Positions 25,179 to 35,287 of a DNA stretch of 64,000 bases are shown piece after piece (the stretch's first letter is position 1; each line of letters starts with the position of its first letter). The stretch comes from Microbacterium fluvii (lineage in GTDB: Bacteria > Actinomycetota > Actinomycetes > Actinomycetales > Microbacteriaceae): NCBI RefSeq assembly GCF_025515205.1, contig NZ_JAOPFX010000001.1:1488001-1552000 (forward strand), in the 5' to 3' direction. Both the position numbers and the translations under genes were made by a program. Below the pieces are notes generated by a model. The model ran no database searches, was not told where the DNA came from, and saw only the letters and a program-made list of their open reading frames with translations.

Positions 25179-26678
25179 TCAGGCAGAAGCATCCGCCTTC
25201 TCTTCCGTCTTGGATGCTGCGGCCTTCGCCTTCGCGGGCGCCTTCTTGGCCGGCGTCTTGCCGGCCTTCTCGGCTTCGACCGACTTGGGATCGATGGCCG
25301 CAGCAGCGGGCGCCGCGGCAGGGGCAGCGGGAGCGGCCGGACGCGGGCGCGCGGCGAACTCCTCGAACACGTAGCGAGGGTTCTGCACGGTCTGCAGCGA
25401 CACGTTGTCGCGGTGCAGCCAGAAGTTGTGCCACCAGTCGCCGATCACGCGCCACTTGCGCTCCCACGACGGCATCGCCAGGCCGTGGTAGCCGCGGTGC
25501 GCGCACCACGCGAGGAAGCCCTTGAGGGCGAACTTGCCGGACTGGAAGACACCGCTGTACAGACCGAGACCCGCGACGGCACCGAGGTTCTTGTGCACGT
25601 ACTCGTGCGGGGCCTCGCCGCGCAGCACCGCGACGATGTTCTTCGCCAGAAGCTTCGCCTGCCGAACCGCGTGCTGTGCGTTGGGCACGCAGTAGCCGCC
25701 CACACCGCCGCCGGTGAGGTCGGGCACCGCCGCGACGTCGCCGGCCGCCCATGCGCCCTCGACGGCCTCTTCTGGCGTGCCGACGCGCAGGTCGGCGCGG
25801 GTGCGGATGCGGCCGCGCTCCTCGGCGGGCAGGTCGCTGCCGCGCACCACCGTGGGGTTGGCCATGACGCCGGCCGTCCAGATGATCAGGTCGGTGGGGA
25901 TCGTCTCGCCCGTGGACAGTTCGACGTTGCCGTCGATGGCGCCCGTGAGCTGGGTGTCGAGGTGCACGTTGGCACCACGGGTCGCGAGGCTCTTGAGCAC
26001 CCACTCGCTCGTCTTCAGCGACACCTCGGGCATGATGCGGCCCATCGCCTCGACGAGGTGGAAGTGGGTGTCTTCGAAGCGCAGCTGCGGGTAGTCCTTC
26101 AGCAGCGACGATGCGAGCGCGCGGGTCTCGGCGAACACCTCGATGCCGGCGAAACCGCCGCCGACGACCACGACGGTCAGCAGCCGGTCGCGCTCGGGGC
26201 CCGGAGGCAGGTTGGCCGCGCGGTCGAAGTTGGTCAGGATGCGGTCACGGATCGCGACGGCCTCTTCGATGGTCTTGAGCCCGATCGCATTGTCGGCGAT
26301 GCCGGGGATCGGGAAGGTGCGCGAGACGGCGCCCGCGGTCACGACGATCTGGTCGTAGCTCTGCTGCCACGGCTCGCCGTCGGCCGGCGTGATCGTCGCG
26401 GTCTTGGTGGCGTGATCGATGCCGGTGACCTTGGCGGTGACGACGTTGGTGTGCTTGAGGTGGCGACGAAGGCCCACGATGACGTGGCGAGCCTCGATCT
26501 CACCCGCGGCGACCTCGGGCAGGAAGGGCTGGTAGGTCATGTAGGGCAGCGGGTCGACGATCGTGACCTCGGCCTCACCCTTGCGCAGGTGCTTCTCGAG
26601 CTTCCATGCCGTGTAGAAGCCGGCGTAGCCTCCACCGACGATGAGGATCTTGGGCACAGCGGTGACGGTGCTGGACAC
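25179..26678 (-). CDS. ndh: Type II NADH dehydrogenase (NDH-2) with Ala/Lys-rich tail
   Basis: This 499-residue single-subunit enzyme oxidises NADH and reduces quinone at the membrane without pumping protons. The FAD motif is ILIVGGGYAGFYTAW (near residue 11), the NAD motif is VVVVGGGFAGIEVFAE (near residue 167), and WAAGDVAAVPD is the second FAD motif. The core ends around residue 435. The last 60 or so residues are Pro/Ala then Lys/Ala low complexity, absent from most NDH-2 enzymes. GTG start with GAGGAG 11 bases upstream. A hairpin follows the gene. Confidence 0.93.
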   Translation of the reverse strand: MSSTVTAVPKILIVGGGYAGFYTAWKLEKHLRKGEAEVTIVDPLPYMTYQPFLPEVAAGEIEARHVIVGLRRHLKHTNVVTAKVTGIDHATKTATITPADGEPWQQSYDQIVVTAGAVSRTFPIPGIADNAIGLKTIEEAVAIRDRILTNFDRAANLPPGPERDRLLTVVVVGGGFAGIEVFAETRALASSLLKDYPQLRFEDTHFHLVEAMGRIMPEVSLKTSEWVLKSLATRGANVHLDTQLTGAIDGNVELSTGETIPTDLIIWTAGVMANPTVVRGSDLPAEERGRIRTRADLRVGTPEEAVEGAWAAGDVAAVPDLTGGGVGGYCVPNAQHAVRQAKLLAKNIVAVLRGEAPHEYVHKNLGAVAGLGLYSGVFQSGKFALKGFLAWCAHRGYHGLAMPSWERKWRVIGDWWHNFWLHRDNVSLQTVQNPRYVFEEFAARPRPAAPAAPAAAPAAAAIDPKSVEAEKAGKTPAKKAPAKAKAAASKTEEKADASA

Positions 26679-26700
26679 GATGGGTGGGACTCCTCGCGGA

Positions 26701-28008
26701 TCAACGGCTCGGCGTGCGGGATGCGCGCGCCAATCGGATGCGTCGGACAGCAGCGGTGACGCCGAGCCCGATCAGTATACCGCCCACCGTGAACCCCATC
26801 AGCGGCACCGACCCGTAGAGAAGGGTCTCGCGCGACGGCAGCAGGGGCGAGGTCGCGCGCGTCGGCACGTCCGCGGGCGGCAGCGGATCGAGGGCGATCG
26901 GCGTCGAGGTCGGCGTGGGCGCCGGGGTGGCGTCGGCCCGACGGTACAGCCGGATCCAGTCCTTCAGGCTCCCCATCGGGTTCGCCGTGACCGACGGCAC
27001 GTCGGCCTCGACGGCGGCAGCGGCATCCACGAGTCCGTAGCCGTAGATCGGATCGGGCACCGCTGTGGCGTCTTCGGCCGGATCGGCCGTGCGGATGATG
27101 CGGTTGATGACGTTGGCCGCATCGAGCTCGGGGTGGGCCGAGCGCACGAGGGCGGCGATGCCGGCGACGATCGGCGCGGCGCCGCTCGTGCCGCTCCACT
27201 CGACGAGGTCTCCGTCGGCCGACACCCCGAGCAACTGCTCGCTGGGGGCTGCGACGCCGATCGTGATGCCCTGAGTGGATGCTTCGACACTCGCCTCACC
27301 GTCGCGGTCGACGCCCGCGACGGTGAGAACACCGGGGATCGTGGCAGGGGCGCCCACCCTCGACGTGCCGCTGCCGCGGTTGCCCGCTGCCACGACGACC
27401 ACGACATCGTGGTCGAACGCGTACAGGAACGCGTCGTCCCAGCTCTGATCCCAGTCGGGCATGTTGGTGGTGAGGGACAGGTTGATGACGTCGGCGCCGT
27501 GGTCGACGGCCCAGTACATCGCGTCGGCGATCTGCTCCGAGAACGGCACAGTGGCCGATGCGCCGAACCCGACCGAGATCGAGAGAAGCTGCGCCTCCGG
27601 CGCGACGCCGATCATGCCGGTGTCCTCACCCGTGCCTCGAGCCGCCGCCAGCGAGGCGACCCAGCTGCCGTGGTCGCCGTCGACGGCACCGACCGGCGTG
27701 CGGCCGTCGTCGGCGCCGACGCCCGAGACATCGGTGCCGTCGACGACGGCACCCTGGAACTCGACCGGGCCCCTGCCGATGCCGGTGTCGATGATGGCGA
27801 TGCGCACGCCGGCGCCGCGGCTGGTCTTCCACGCGTCGGAGATGCCGTAGTCGTCGAGCCAGTACTGCGCGGAGCGCACCGGATCGGGTTCGGGTGTCGC
27901 CTCCACCTCGACATCGGGATCGGCGACGTCCGGCACCGGCACGGCTGCGCCGGTGAGCAGGAACGCCGCCAGCAGTGCCGCGACAGCGGCGCCGGCCCGA
28001 GCGATCAT
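26701..28008 (-). CDS. Subtilisin-family (S8) membrane-anchored protease, mycosin-like
   Basis: This 435-residue protein has a signal peptide (about residues 1-22) and an S8 catalytic domain with Asp74 in IIDTG, His113 in DGDHGSW, the oxyanion Asn in VAAGN (about 210) and Ser275 in GTSGAAP. A Pro/Thr-rich linker follows, then a C-terminal transmembrane helix (about 400-420) and a basic tail. That is the architecture of mycosins, which assist type VII secretion, but no ESX genes are present. The start overlaps the DUF501 stop (ATGA). Confidence 0.87.
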   Translation of the reverse strand: MIARAGAAVAALLAAFLLTGAAVPVPDVADPDVEVEATPEPDPVRSAQYWLDDYGISDAWKTSRGAGVRIAIIDTGIGRGPVEFQGAVVDGTDVSGVGADDGRTPVGAVDGDHGSWVASLAAARGTGEDTGMIGVAPEAQLLSISVGFGASATVPFSEQIADAMYWAVDHGADVINLSLTTNMPDWDQSWDDAFLYAFDHDVVVVVAAGNRGSGTSRVGAPATIPGVLTVAGVDRDGEASVEASTQGITIGVAAPSEQLLGVSADGDLVEWSGTSGAAPIVAGIAALVRSAHPELDAANVINRIIRTADPAEDATAVPDPIYGYGLVDAAAAVEADVPSVTANPMGSLKDWIRLYRRADATPAPTPTSTPIALDPLPPADVPTRATSPLLPSRETLLYGSVPLMGFTVGGILIGLGVTAAVRRIRLARASRTPSR

Positions 28009-28523
28009 GCGCCCCCGCCGGGGTGGGCGCAGACGCAGCGATCGGGCGACCAGTCCGACAGCGCGAGCGCGCGATCGCCGATCGGGTTCACGCCGGGGCC
28101 GGCCGCGAGCGCGTGTGCGGCGAGGGCGTGCAGGCACTTGACCCGCGTCGGCATCCCGCCGGCCGAGATCCCGTCGATCTCGGACACGTGCCCGTAGGGC
28201 TCGCGGTCGTGCAGGTAGGCCACGTGGGCGGCCGCATAGGCCGCAGCGAGCTCTTCGTCGTCGGCGAGCTCGTCGGTCAGCATCCGCATCACCTGCGTGG
28301 CTTCGAGCGTCGACATCGCGGCGGTCGCCCCCGGATGCGTCAGGTAGTAGAAGGTGGGGAACGGCGTGCCGTCGGGAAGCCGCGGCGCCGTGGCGGCGAC
28401 AGTCGGATTGCCGCACACGCAGCGGGCGGCGATCCCCACCACTCCCCTGGCGGGGCGTCCGAGCTGCTCGCGGAGGGCCGCGAGGTCCTCGTCGGTCACG
28501 GGCGGATACGGCGGGGTGCTCAC
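28005..28523 (-). CDS. DUF501 domain protein
   Basis: This 172-residue cytoplasmic protein of the DUF501 family has conserved cysteines/histidines in ARCVCGNP (about residue 35), the TFYYLTHP segment, RVKCLHALAAH and the C-terminal DRCVCAHP. The cysteine arrangement suggests metal binding, which is inference. It sits in the conserved eno-ftsB-DUF501 order of actinobacteria, downstream of ftsB, and its GTG start is six bases after TACCCT. The function is unknown. Confidence 0.88.
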   Translation of the reverse strand: MSTPPYPPVTDEDLAALREQLGRPARGVVGIAARCVCGNPTVAATAPRLPDGTPFPTFYYLTHPGATAAMSTLEATQVMRMLTDELADDEELAAAYAAAHVAYLHDREPYGHVSEIDGISAGGMPTRVKCLHALAAHALAAGPGVNPIGDRALALSDWSPDRCVCAHPGGGA

Positions 28524-28535
28524 CTCGCCAGGGTA
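28521..28535 (-). promoter_or_regulatory. Leaderless promoter -10 of the DUF501-protease pair
   Basis: On the minus strand TACCCT, then GGCGAG, then GTG 28523. It lies just after the ftsB stop and could give independent transcription of the DUF501 and protease genes. Confidence 0.45.
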
Positions 28536-28560
28536 CCGGGCGCCGGCCGCGAACCGGCTG

Positions 28561-29046
28561 TCAGCCCTGGTCAGCGGCCACCGACTGGGCGAGACCGGCC
28601 TCGGTCACCGAGCGCACCAGCTGCGACATCCAGTCGGTGCGGGTCGCCTCGACCTCGGCGCTGACCGGCGCCTCCTCCTGCGGAGTCGCGGACTCGGGCA
28701 GGTCGTCGTCGACGAGGAAGACGACTTCGCCGGGCTTGACGTAGTAGAGCCGCTCGCGCGCCTGCGTCGTGATGTAGGCGGGGTCGCGCCAGCGCTCACG
28801 CTGCTCTTCGAGCGCCGCGACCTCGTCTTGAGCGAGAACGACCTGCTGCTGGAGGGCGGCGACCTGCTGACGCTGATCGACGTAGGTGCCGACGGTGGGC
28901 ACCAGCACGAAGGCGGCCAGCACGACCAGGCCCAGCATGATCACCGTGAAGCCCGAGAGACGGATGCCGCCGAGCCAGCCGCGCACGTCGACGCGGCGAG
29001 GAGCCTGCCGGCGGGCACGGGAAGGGGGAGCCGTCGTATCGCTCAC
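28561..29046 (-). CDS. ftsB: Septum formation initiator FtsB/DivIC-like protein
   Basis: This 161-residue bitopic protein has a basic N-terminus and one transmembrane helix (about residues 31-52, VIMLGLVVLAAFVLVPTVG). A coiled coil follows (DQRQQVAALQQQVVLAQDE), then the family motif ARERLYYVKPGEVVF, and an acidic tail. FtsB-type proteins bridge FtsL and FtsQ in the divisome. GTG 29046 has GGGGAG just upstream and is preferred over an ATG six codons earlier. It lies between eno and DUF501. Confidence 0.9.
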   Translation of the reverse strand: MSDTTAPPSRARRQAPRRVDVRGWLGGIRLSGFTVIMLGLVVLAAFVLVPTVGTYVDQRQQVAALQQQVVLAQDEVAALEEQRERWRDPAYITTQARERLYYVKPGEVVFLVDDDLPESATPQEEAPVSAEVEATRTDWMSQLVRSVTEAGLAQSVAADQG

Positions 29047-29067
29047 GGCTCCCCCTCTCGTCATGCG

Positions 29068-31132
<2,065 letters not shown>

Positions 31133-31147
31133 CCCCCCACCCAACCG

Positions 31148-32083
31148 CTACCGCCCTCGGGACTGCAACGGGGCAGGAGCGAGAACGCTCGGGCGGAACT
31201 GCCCGCACAGCGCCAGCACCGCGACCACGACACCCAGCACCGCCCACGACAGCACGCCGAGCGGGCCGACGACGGCCAGATCGGGCTGCTCGCCGGCTGC
31301 GGCCAGCAACACGATCAGACCGCCCACGGCGTTCAGCGAGCCGTGTGCGAGCGCGGCGGGCCACACCGAGGCACTGCGCAGCCGCATCCATCCCAGCAGC
31401 ACTCCCCACGCGACGCAGCCGCCCACCATGAGCAGCAGCCCCCACACGTCGGGGCGCGCGAAGTTGTAGCCGAGCAGGATGACCGGCGCGTGCCACAGCC
31501 CCCAGATCGCACCCGTGATCAGCAGTGCCGGCCACACCCCGAGCGGCCGCAGCGCCGGCAGCAGCCACCCGCGCCACCCGATCTCTTCGCCTGCGGCCGG
31601 GATGAGGTTGACGACGGCCCCCACCGGGACCAGAAGCAGCTGCAGCCCCACGAGCACCTCGACGGGCGGGAGCGGCGTGCCGGCCGGCACCGCGGCAGCG
31701 AGGGTCTGGGCGAAACCCGAGAAGCCGACGAGGTCAAGCCGCACGATCCCCAGAGCACCGGCGAGCAGTGCCACCGCCGCGACGATCAGGATCGGCGCCA
31801 CGAGGGCGATCGCCATCATCGCGACTAAGCGGCCCGTCGGCCGCAGCGGCCAGATGCCCAACCACCGCCGTCGATCCGTGGCGGGAACGCGCATCGCGAG
31901 GACCACCAGCAGGGTCGCCAGCGTCGGCGTGAACATCATCGCCGGCAGCAGCACGACGGCCCACGGGTTCGCCAGTCCGCCGTCGAGCCACAGCGGGAGC
32001 GCAGCCAGCCAGGCGAGCGCCATGGCCGTGAGCGAGAACACCGCCACCGCCCGCACATCCACACCGGGGCGCGGGGCGCTCAA
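31148..32083 (-). CDS. CPBP-family intramembrane metalloprotease (Abi-like)
   Basis: This 311-residue protein has about eight transmembrane helices. The CPBP/ABI catalytic motifs are EEIGWRGWLLP (near residue 180), IWGLWHAPVILLG (near 207) and a C-terminal AHGSLNAVGG histidine. Such proteases include CaaX-processing and bacteriocin-immunity enzymes. The start is TTG 32083 with GGGGAG six bases upstream, overlapping the stop of the DUF1648 gene (TTGA). Third gene of a GntR-controlled operon. Confidence 0.87.
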   Translation of the reverse strand: MSAPRPGVDVRAVAVFSLTAMALAWLAALPLWLDGGLANPWAVVLLPAMMFTPTLATLLVVLAMRVPATDRRRWLGIWPLRPTGRLVAMMAIALVAPILIVAAVALLAGALGIVRLDLVGFSGFAQTLAAAVPAGTPLPPVEVLVGLQLLLVPVGAVVNLIPAAGEEIGWRGWLLPALRPLGVWPALLITGAIWGLWHAPVILLGYNFARPDVWGLLLMVGGCVAWGVLLGWMRLRSASVWPAALAHGSLNAVGGLIVLLAAAGEQPDLAVVGPLGVLSWAVLGVVVAVLALCGQFRPSVLAPAPLQSRGR

Positions 32084-33084
32084 CGCAGGCTCCCCGCGCG
32101 CTCGGCGAGGGCAGACAGCAGCGCGGCGCCGGTTGCCGCGTCATCGACGGTCACGACGAAGCGCCTGCCGCTGCGGCGGGTCACTTCGATCGCCTCGCCG
32201 GTGCGCAGCACGATGCCGAAGCGGCCCGGCGCCGAGCGCAGGCCCCAGCCGCCGAACTCGCCCATCGGGTTCACCTGCGAGACGCCGACCTCGACGATGT
32301 CGGAGAGCCCCACGCGGAACCGCGGCAGACCCGCGATCGAGGTGACGGTGAGGCCATCGGCATCCACCCGCACGTGGAAGACGACCGTCGTCGCCGCCAG
32401 CGCGACCATGACCAGGGCGAGGATGCTGATGAGCACGGCCGCGCCCAGCGGTGCGCCGAAGATCCACATCGCGATCGCCACGAGCACGAGCACGGCGCAC
32501 GCGGCGGCGATGGCGATCGACGCAGCCCGCGACAGCGCCGCCGTGCCGAGCCACACGGCACGCTCCCCCGGCGCGAGGACCAGCGGGTCGACGGCGGCTC
32601 CGCGGTGCTGCGGCTGCTCCTTGGGCTGCAGGAACCACGCGCCGACGCCGGCGAGCACCGCCAGTGCGATCGACACGACGCCGGGCACGAGGATCGACCC
32701 CGCGGAAGCCGCATCGTCGAGGCCCACTTGGACGACGAGCATCCAGGTGAGCAGCACCACCCCGAGCACCGAGGTGCCGGCGGCGACGGCTCCCATGAGC
32801 CGGTAGCTGCCGCCCCGGTCGCCTCGGCGCAGGCCCGCGACGGAGGTCAGGGCGATTCCGAGCGGGATGCCGAGACCGATCACGACGGTCACCACCGGCT
32901 GCAGCCACGCCGGCCCGAACGCGTCGGGGGCGCCGCTGACGCCCCAGTGGATCGCGATCGGCGACGGCACCAGCGGCAGCGCGATGAGCTGCACGATGAC
33001 GGCCGCGACGGTGAGCACGATCGGCAGTGCGATCGCGACGAGCACGAAACGGCGGACGGCGAGCGGTGGGCGCTCAGCGGTCAT
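32080..33084 (-). CDS. DUF1648 domain membrane protein
   Basis: This 334-residue membrane protein has the DUF1648 motif (LPLVPSPIAIHWGVSGAPDAFG, about residues 33-54) after its first helix. Further helices lie near 62-82, 97-117, 131-152, and two more near 189-235. A soluble beta-rich C-terminal domain of about 95 residues resembles a PH-like fold (TVTSIAGLPRFRVGLSDIVEV). The function is unknown. Many DUF1648 genes adjoin GntR/YtrA-type regulators, as here. The start overlaps the regulator's 3' end by 11 nt. Confidence 0.85.
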   Translation of the reverse strand: MTAERPPLAVRRFVLVAIALPIVLTVAAVIVQLIALPLVPSPIAIHWGVSGAPDAFGPAWLQPVVTVVIGLGIPLGIALTSVAGLRRGDRGGSYRLMGAVAAGTSVLGVVLLTWMLVVQVGLDDAASAGSILVPGVVSIALAVLAGVGAWFLQPKEQPQHRGAAVDPLVLAPGERAVWLGTAALSRAASIAIAAACAVLVLVAIAMWIFGAPLGAAVLISILALVMVALAATTVVFHVRVDADGLTVTSIAGLPRFRVGLSDIVEVGVSQVNPMGEFGGWGLRSAPGRFGIVLRTGEAIEVTRRSGRRFVVTVDDAATGAALLSALAERAGSLR

Positions 33085-33430
33085 GGGAGGTCTCCTTCAC
33101 GAGTGAGGCGAGGGCTTCGGGCGAGAGCCCGGCCTCGCGGGCCTTGCGGACGAGTGCGGCCACGTCGTCGCGCAGCGCGGCGAGCGGGGCCGCGGCATCG
33201 GTCACGACGGCCCCGCGCCCCCGCCGCATGTCGACAAGGCCCTCGTCTCGCAGCTCCTGATAGGCGCGCAGCACCGTGTGCAGGTTGACGCCGAGGCCGT
33301 CGGCGACCTCGCGGGCGGCCGGAAGCCGGTCACCCGCACGCAGCCGTCCGGCTGCGGCGTCGGCGCGCACCGATGCCGAGATCTGGGCGAACAGCGGCAC
33401 GTCGCTGTTCGGATCGACTCTCAAGAGCAT
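33074..33430 (-). CDS. GntR family transcriptional regulator (YtrA-like)
   Basis: This 118-residue short regulator has only the GntR winged-helix (RLPAAREVADGLGVNLHTVLRAYQELRDEGLVDMRRGRGAVV) followed by a short dimerisation helix region, as in the YtrA subfamily. Key residues are the REVAxxLGVNxxTVxRAY core. It probably represses its own operon through the palindrome 15 bp upstream. The leaderless promoter TAGAAT supports ATG 33430. First gene of the GntR-DUF1648-CPBP operon. Confidence 0.92.
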   Translation of the reverse strand: MLLRVDPNSDVPLFAQISASVRADAAAGRLRAGDRLPAAREVADGLGVNLHTVLRAYQELRDEGLVDMRRGRGAVVTDAAAPLAALRDDVAALVRKAREAGLSPEALASLVKETSHDR

Positions 33431-33442
33431 GCGTCTATTCTA
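33428..33442 (-). promoter_or_regulatory. Leaderless promoter -10 of the GntR operon
   Basis: On the minus strand TAGAAT, then AGACGC, then ATG 33430. The stretch is unusually AT-rich for this genome. Confidence 0.6.
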
Positions 33443-33444
33443 TA

Positions 33445-33461
33445 ACAACTAGAACAGTTGT
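33445..33461. promoter_or_regulatory. GntR/YtrA-type operator
   Basis: ACAACT-AGAAC-AGTTGT is a perfect 6-bp dyad, extended by CTAnAAC/GTTGTAG symmetry outward. It sits just upstream of the -10 of the GntR gene, where a bound repressor would block polymerase. Confidence 0.65.
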
Positions 33462-33516
33462 AGGGATCGCACGAGCGAAGTGCGCAGCATCCGTCGCATC
33501 GGGCACACTCTCGCGC

Positions 33517-33999
33517 ATGCGCATCACGCCCCGACGCCTCGCCATCGGCATGAGCCTGTGGATCCCGAACCTGTTCAGCGGCATCCGCGTGCGGCGGTTC
33601 GCCGACGACTGGACCACCGCCGACGTCGAGCTGCACGTCAACGTCTTCACTCGCAACTACGTCAAGACCGCGTTCGGCGGGTCGATGTCGGCGATGACCG
33701 ACCCGTACTTCTTCATGCTCGTGATGCACCAGCTCGGCCGCGACCACGTCGTGTGGGACACGCGGGGCGAGATCGAGTTCGTCAAGCCCGGCCGAGGTGT
33801 GCTGCGCGCGCACTTCGCGGTGCCGCGGGAGAAGGCCGACGAGCTGCGCGAGCGGGCGCGCGGCGGCGCGAAGGTGCTCGAGTGGTTCGAGACAGACATC
33901 GTCGATGCCGCAGGCGACGTGGTCGCCCGGGTGCGCCGAGAGGTCTACGTGCGCGAGAAGAAGCGCGTGACTGAAGCCGGCATCAGCTCAGCGGCTTGA
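33517..33999 (+). CDS. DUF4442 (hot-dog fold thioesterase-like) protein
   Basis: This 160-residue cytoplasmic protein of the DUF4442 family is related to PaaI-type hot-dog thioesterases. The segment VFTRNYVKTAFGGSMSAMTDP carries the family core. ATG 33517 follows a weak CACACT by seven bases. No substrate can be assigned. Its last 17 nt overlap the 3' end of hisS on the other strand, so the two transcripts are complementary at their ends. It is divergent from the GntR operon. Confidence 0.8.
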   Translation: MRITPRRLAIGMSLWIPNLFSGIRVRRFADDWTTADVELHVNVFTRNYVKTAFGGSMSAMTDPYFFMLVMHQLGRDHVVWDTRGEIEFVKPGRGVLRAHFAVPREKADELRERARGGAKVLEWFETDIVDAAGDVVARVRREVYVREKKRVTEAGISSAA

Positions 34000-35275
34000 A
34001 CTCCAGGCCGTCGGCCACAGCCCCGGCCGAGACCGTCGCGAACGACGTGTAGCCGTCGGCGGCGGCGCGCTCGAGCAGCCCCTTGAGGTTCTTCGGACGC
34101 TGCTCAAGCCGCACGCGGGCGCCGCCGGCGACGACGGCCGACTTCAGCGCGAGCAGTTCGCCGAGCGGCAGGTCGCGGTCGTGCACGAGCACGACGGCGG
34201 GCGCGGCATCCGGCTCCGCCGCCGCCACGAGGTCGACGAGCCGCTCGAAGCCGATCGAGAAGCCGACCGCCGGCACCTCCTGCCCGAGGAACCGCCCGAT
34301 CATGCCGTCGTACCGGCCGCCGCCGCCGAGCGAATACGGCACGCTCGGGTGCGCGATCTCGTAGATCGTGCCGGTGTAGTAGCCCATGCCGCGCACGAGG
34401 AAGGGGTCGAAGACGAGGGGCACTCCCCCGGCCTCGCCGCCGGGCCGCGCGGCTGCGACCGCCTCGCCGAGCGCGACCAGGTGCGCCACGACGTCGTCGG
34501 GCGCCCCCTCCGGCAGCGCCTTGCGGATCTGCCCCTCGCCGTACGGTCGGTACTCGAGGGTCTGCGGACGGCGGAGGAACGCGCCGAACGCATCGACGGC
34601 GGATGCCGTGGCCCCGCGCTCCGCGAGCTCGGCGACCACCCCCTCTGCGCCGATCTTGTCGAGCTTGTCGATCGTGATGAGCACGCCCGGCTTCTCGTCA
34701 TCCGAGAAGCCGAAGCTCGCCAGCATCCAGTCGAGTGCCCTGCGGTCGTTGATGCGCACGGTCGCGCCGTCGAGCCCGAGGGCGTCGAGGGTGTCGAGGG
34801 TCGCCGTGATGAGCTCGGCCTCTGCACGCGACGAGCCGTCGCCGATGATGTCGATGTCGCACTGCACGAACTGGCGGTAGCGGCCCTTCTGCGGGCGCTC
34901 GGCGCGCCAGACCGGCGCGATCTGCACGGCGCGGAAGACGGCCGGCAGCTCGGAGCGGTGACTCGCGTAGAAGCGCGCGAGCGGCACCGTGAGGTCGTAG
35001 CGCAGACCGAGGTCGCTGAGGGCCGCCGGGTCGTCGGCCGCGGCGCGGATCGCGTCGGCGTCGAGCCCGCGCCGCAGCAGGTTGAAGGCGAGCTTCTCGT
35101 TGTCGCCGCCGATGCCGGCGTGCAGGCGTTCGTAGTCCTCGACGACCGGGGTCTCGATCTCGTCGAAGCCGTGCGCGCGATAGCGCTCGCGGATGACGGC
35201 GAGCACGCGCTCTCGGCGGGCCTTGTCTGCGGGCAGGAAGTCGCGCATGCCGCGCGGCGGGTTCACGGTGGGCAC
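33983..35275 (-). CDS. hisS: Histidine-tRNA ligase
   Basis: This 430-residue class II synthetase charges tRNA-His. Motifs visible: PPRGMRDFLP at the N-terminus, motif 2 FRAVQIAPVWRAERPQKGRYRQFVQCD (key residues FRx...WRxERPQxGRxRxFxQ), the His-specific LVRGMGYYTGTIYEI, and motif 3 VGFSIGFERL. The C-terminal anticodon-binding domain covers about the last 90 residues. GTG 35275 lies six bases after GACAAT; its promoter is inside the end of mazG. Its 3' end overlaps the DUF4442 gene. Confidence 0.96.
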   Translation of the reverse strand: MPTVNPPRGMRDFLPADKARRERVLAVIRERYRAHGFDEIETPVVEDYERLHAGIGGDNEKLAFNLLRRGLDADAIRAAADDPAALSDLGLRYDLTVPLARFYASHRSELPAVFRAVQIAPVWRAERPQKGRYRQFVQCDIDIIGDGSSRAEAELITATLDTLDALGLDGATVRINDRRALDWMLASFGFSDDEKPGVLITIDKLDKIGAEGVVAELAERGATASAVDAFGAFLRRPQTLEYRPYGEGQIRKALPEGAPDDVVAHLVALGEAVAAARPGGEAGGVPLVFDPFLVRGMGYYTGTIYEIAHPSVPYSLGGGGRYDGMIGRFLGQEVPAVGFSIGFERLVDLVAAAEPDAAPAVVLVHDRDLPLGELLALKSAVVAGGARVRLEQRPKNLKGLLERAAADGYTSFATVSAGAVADGLEFKPLS

Positions 35276-35287
35276 GGCTCTATTGTC
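35273..35287 (-). promoter_or_regulatory. Leaderless promoter -10 of hisS
   Basis: On the minus strand GACAAT, then AGAGCC, then GTG 35275. The hexamer overlaps the last codons and stop of mazG, so hisS can be transcribed separately from the nhaA-mazG pair. Confidence 0.5.
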
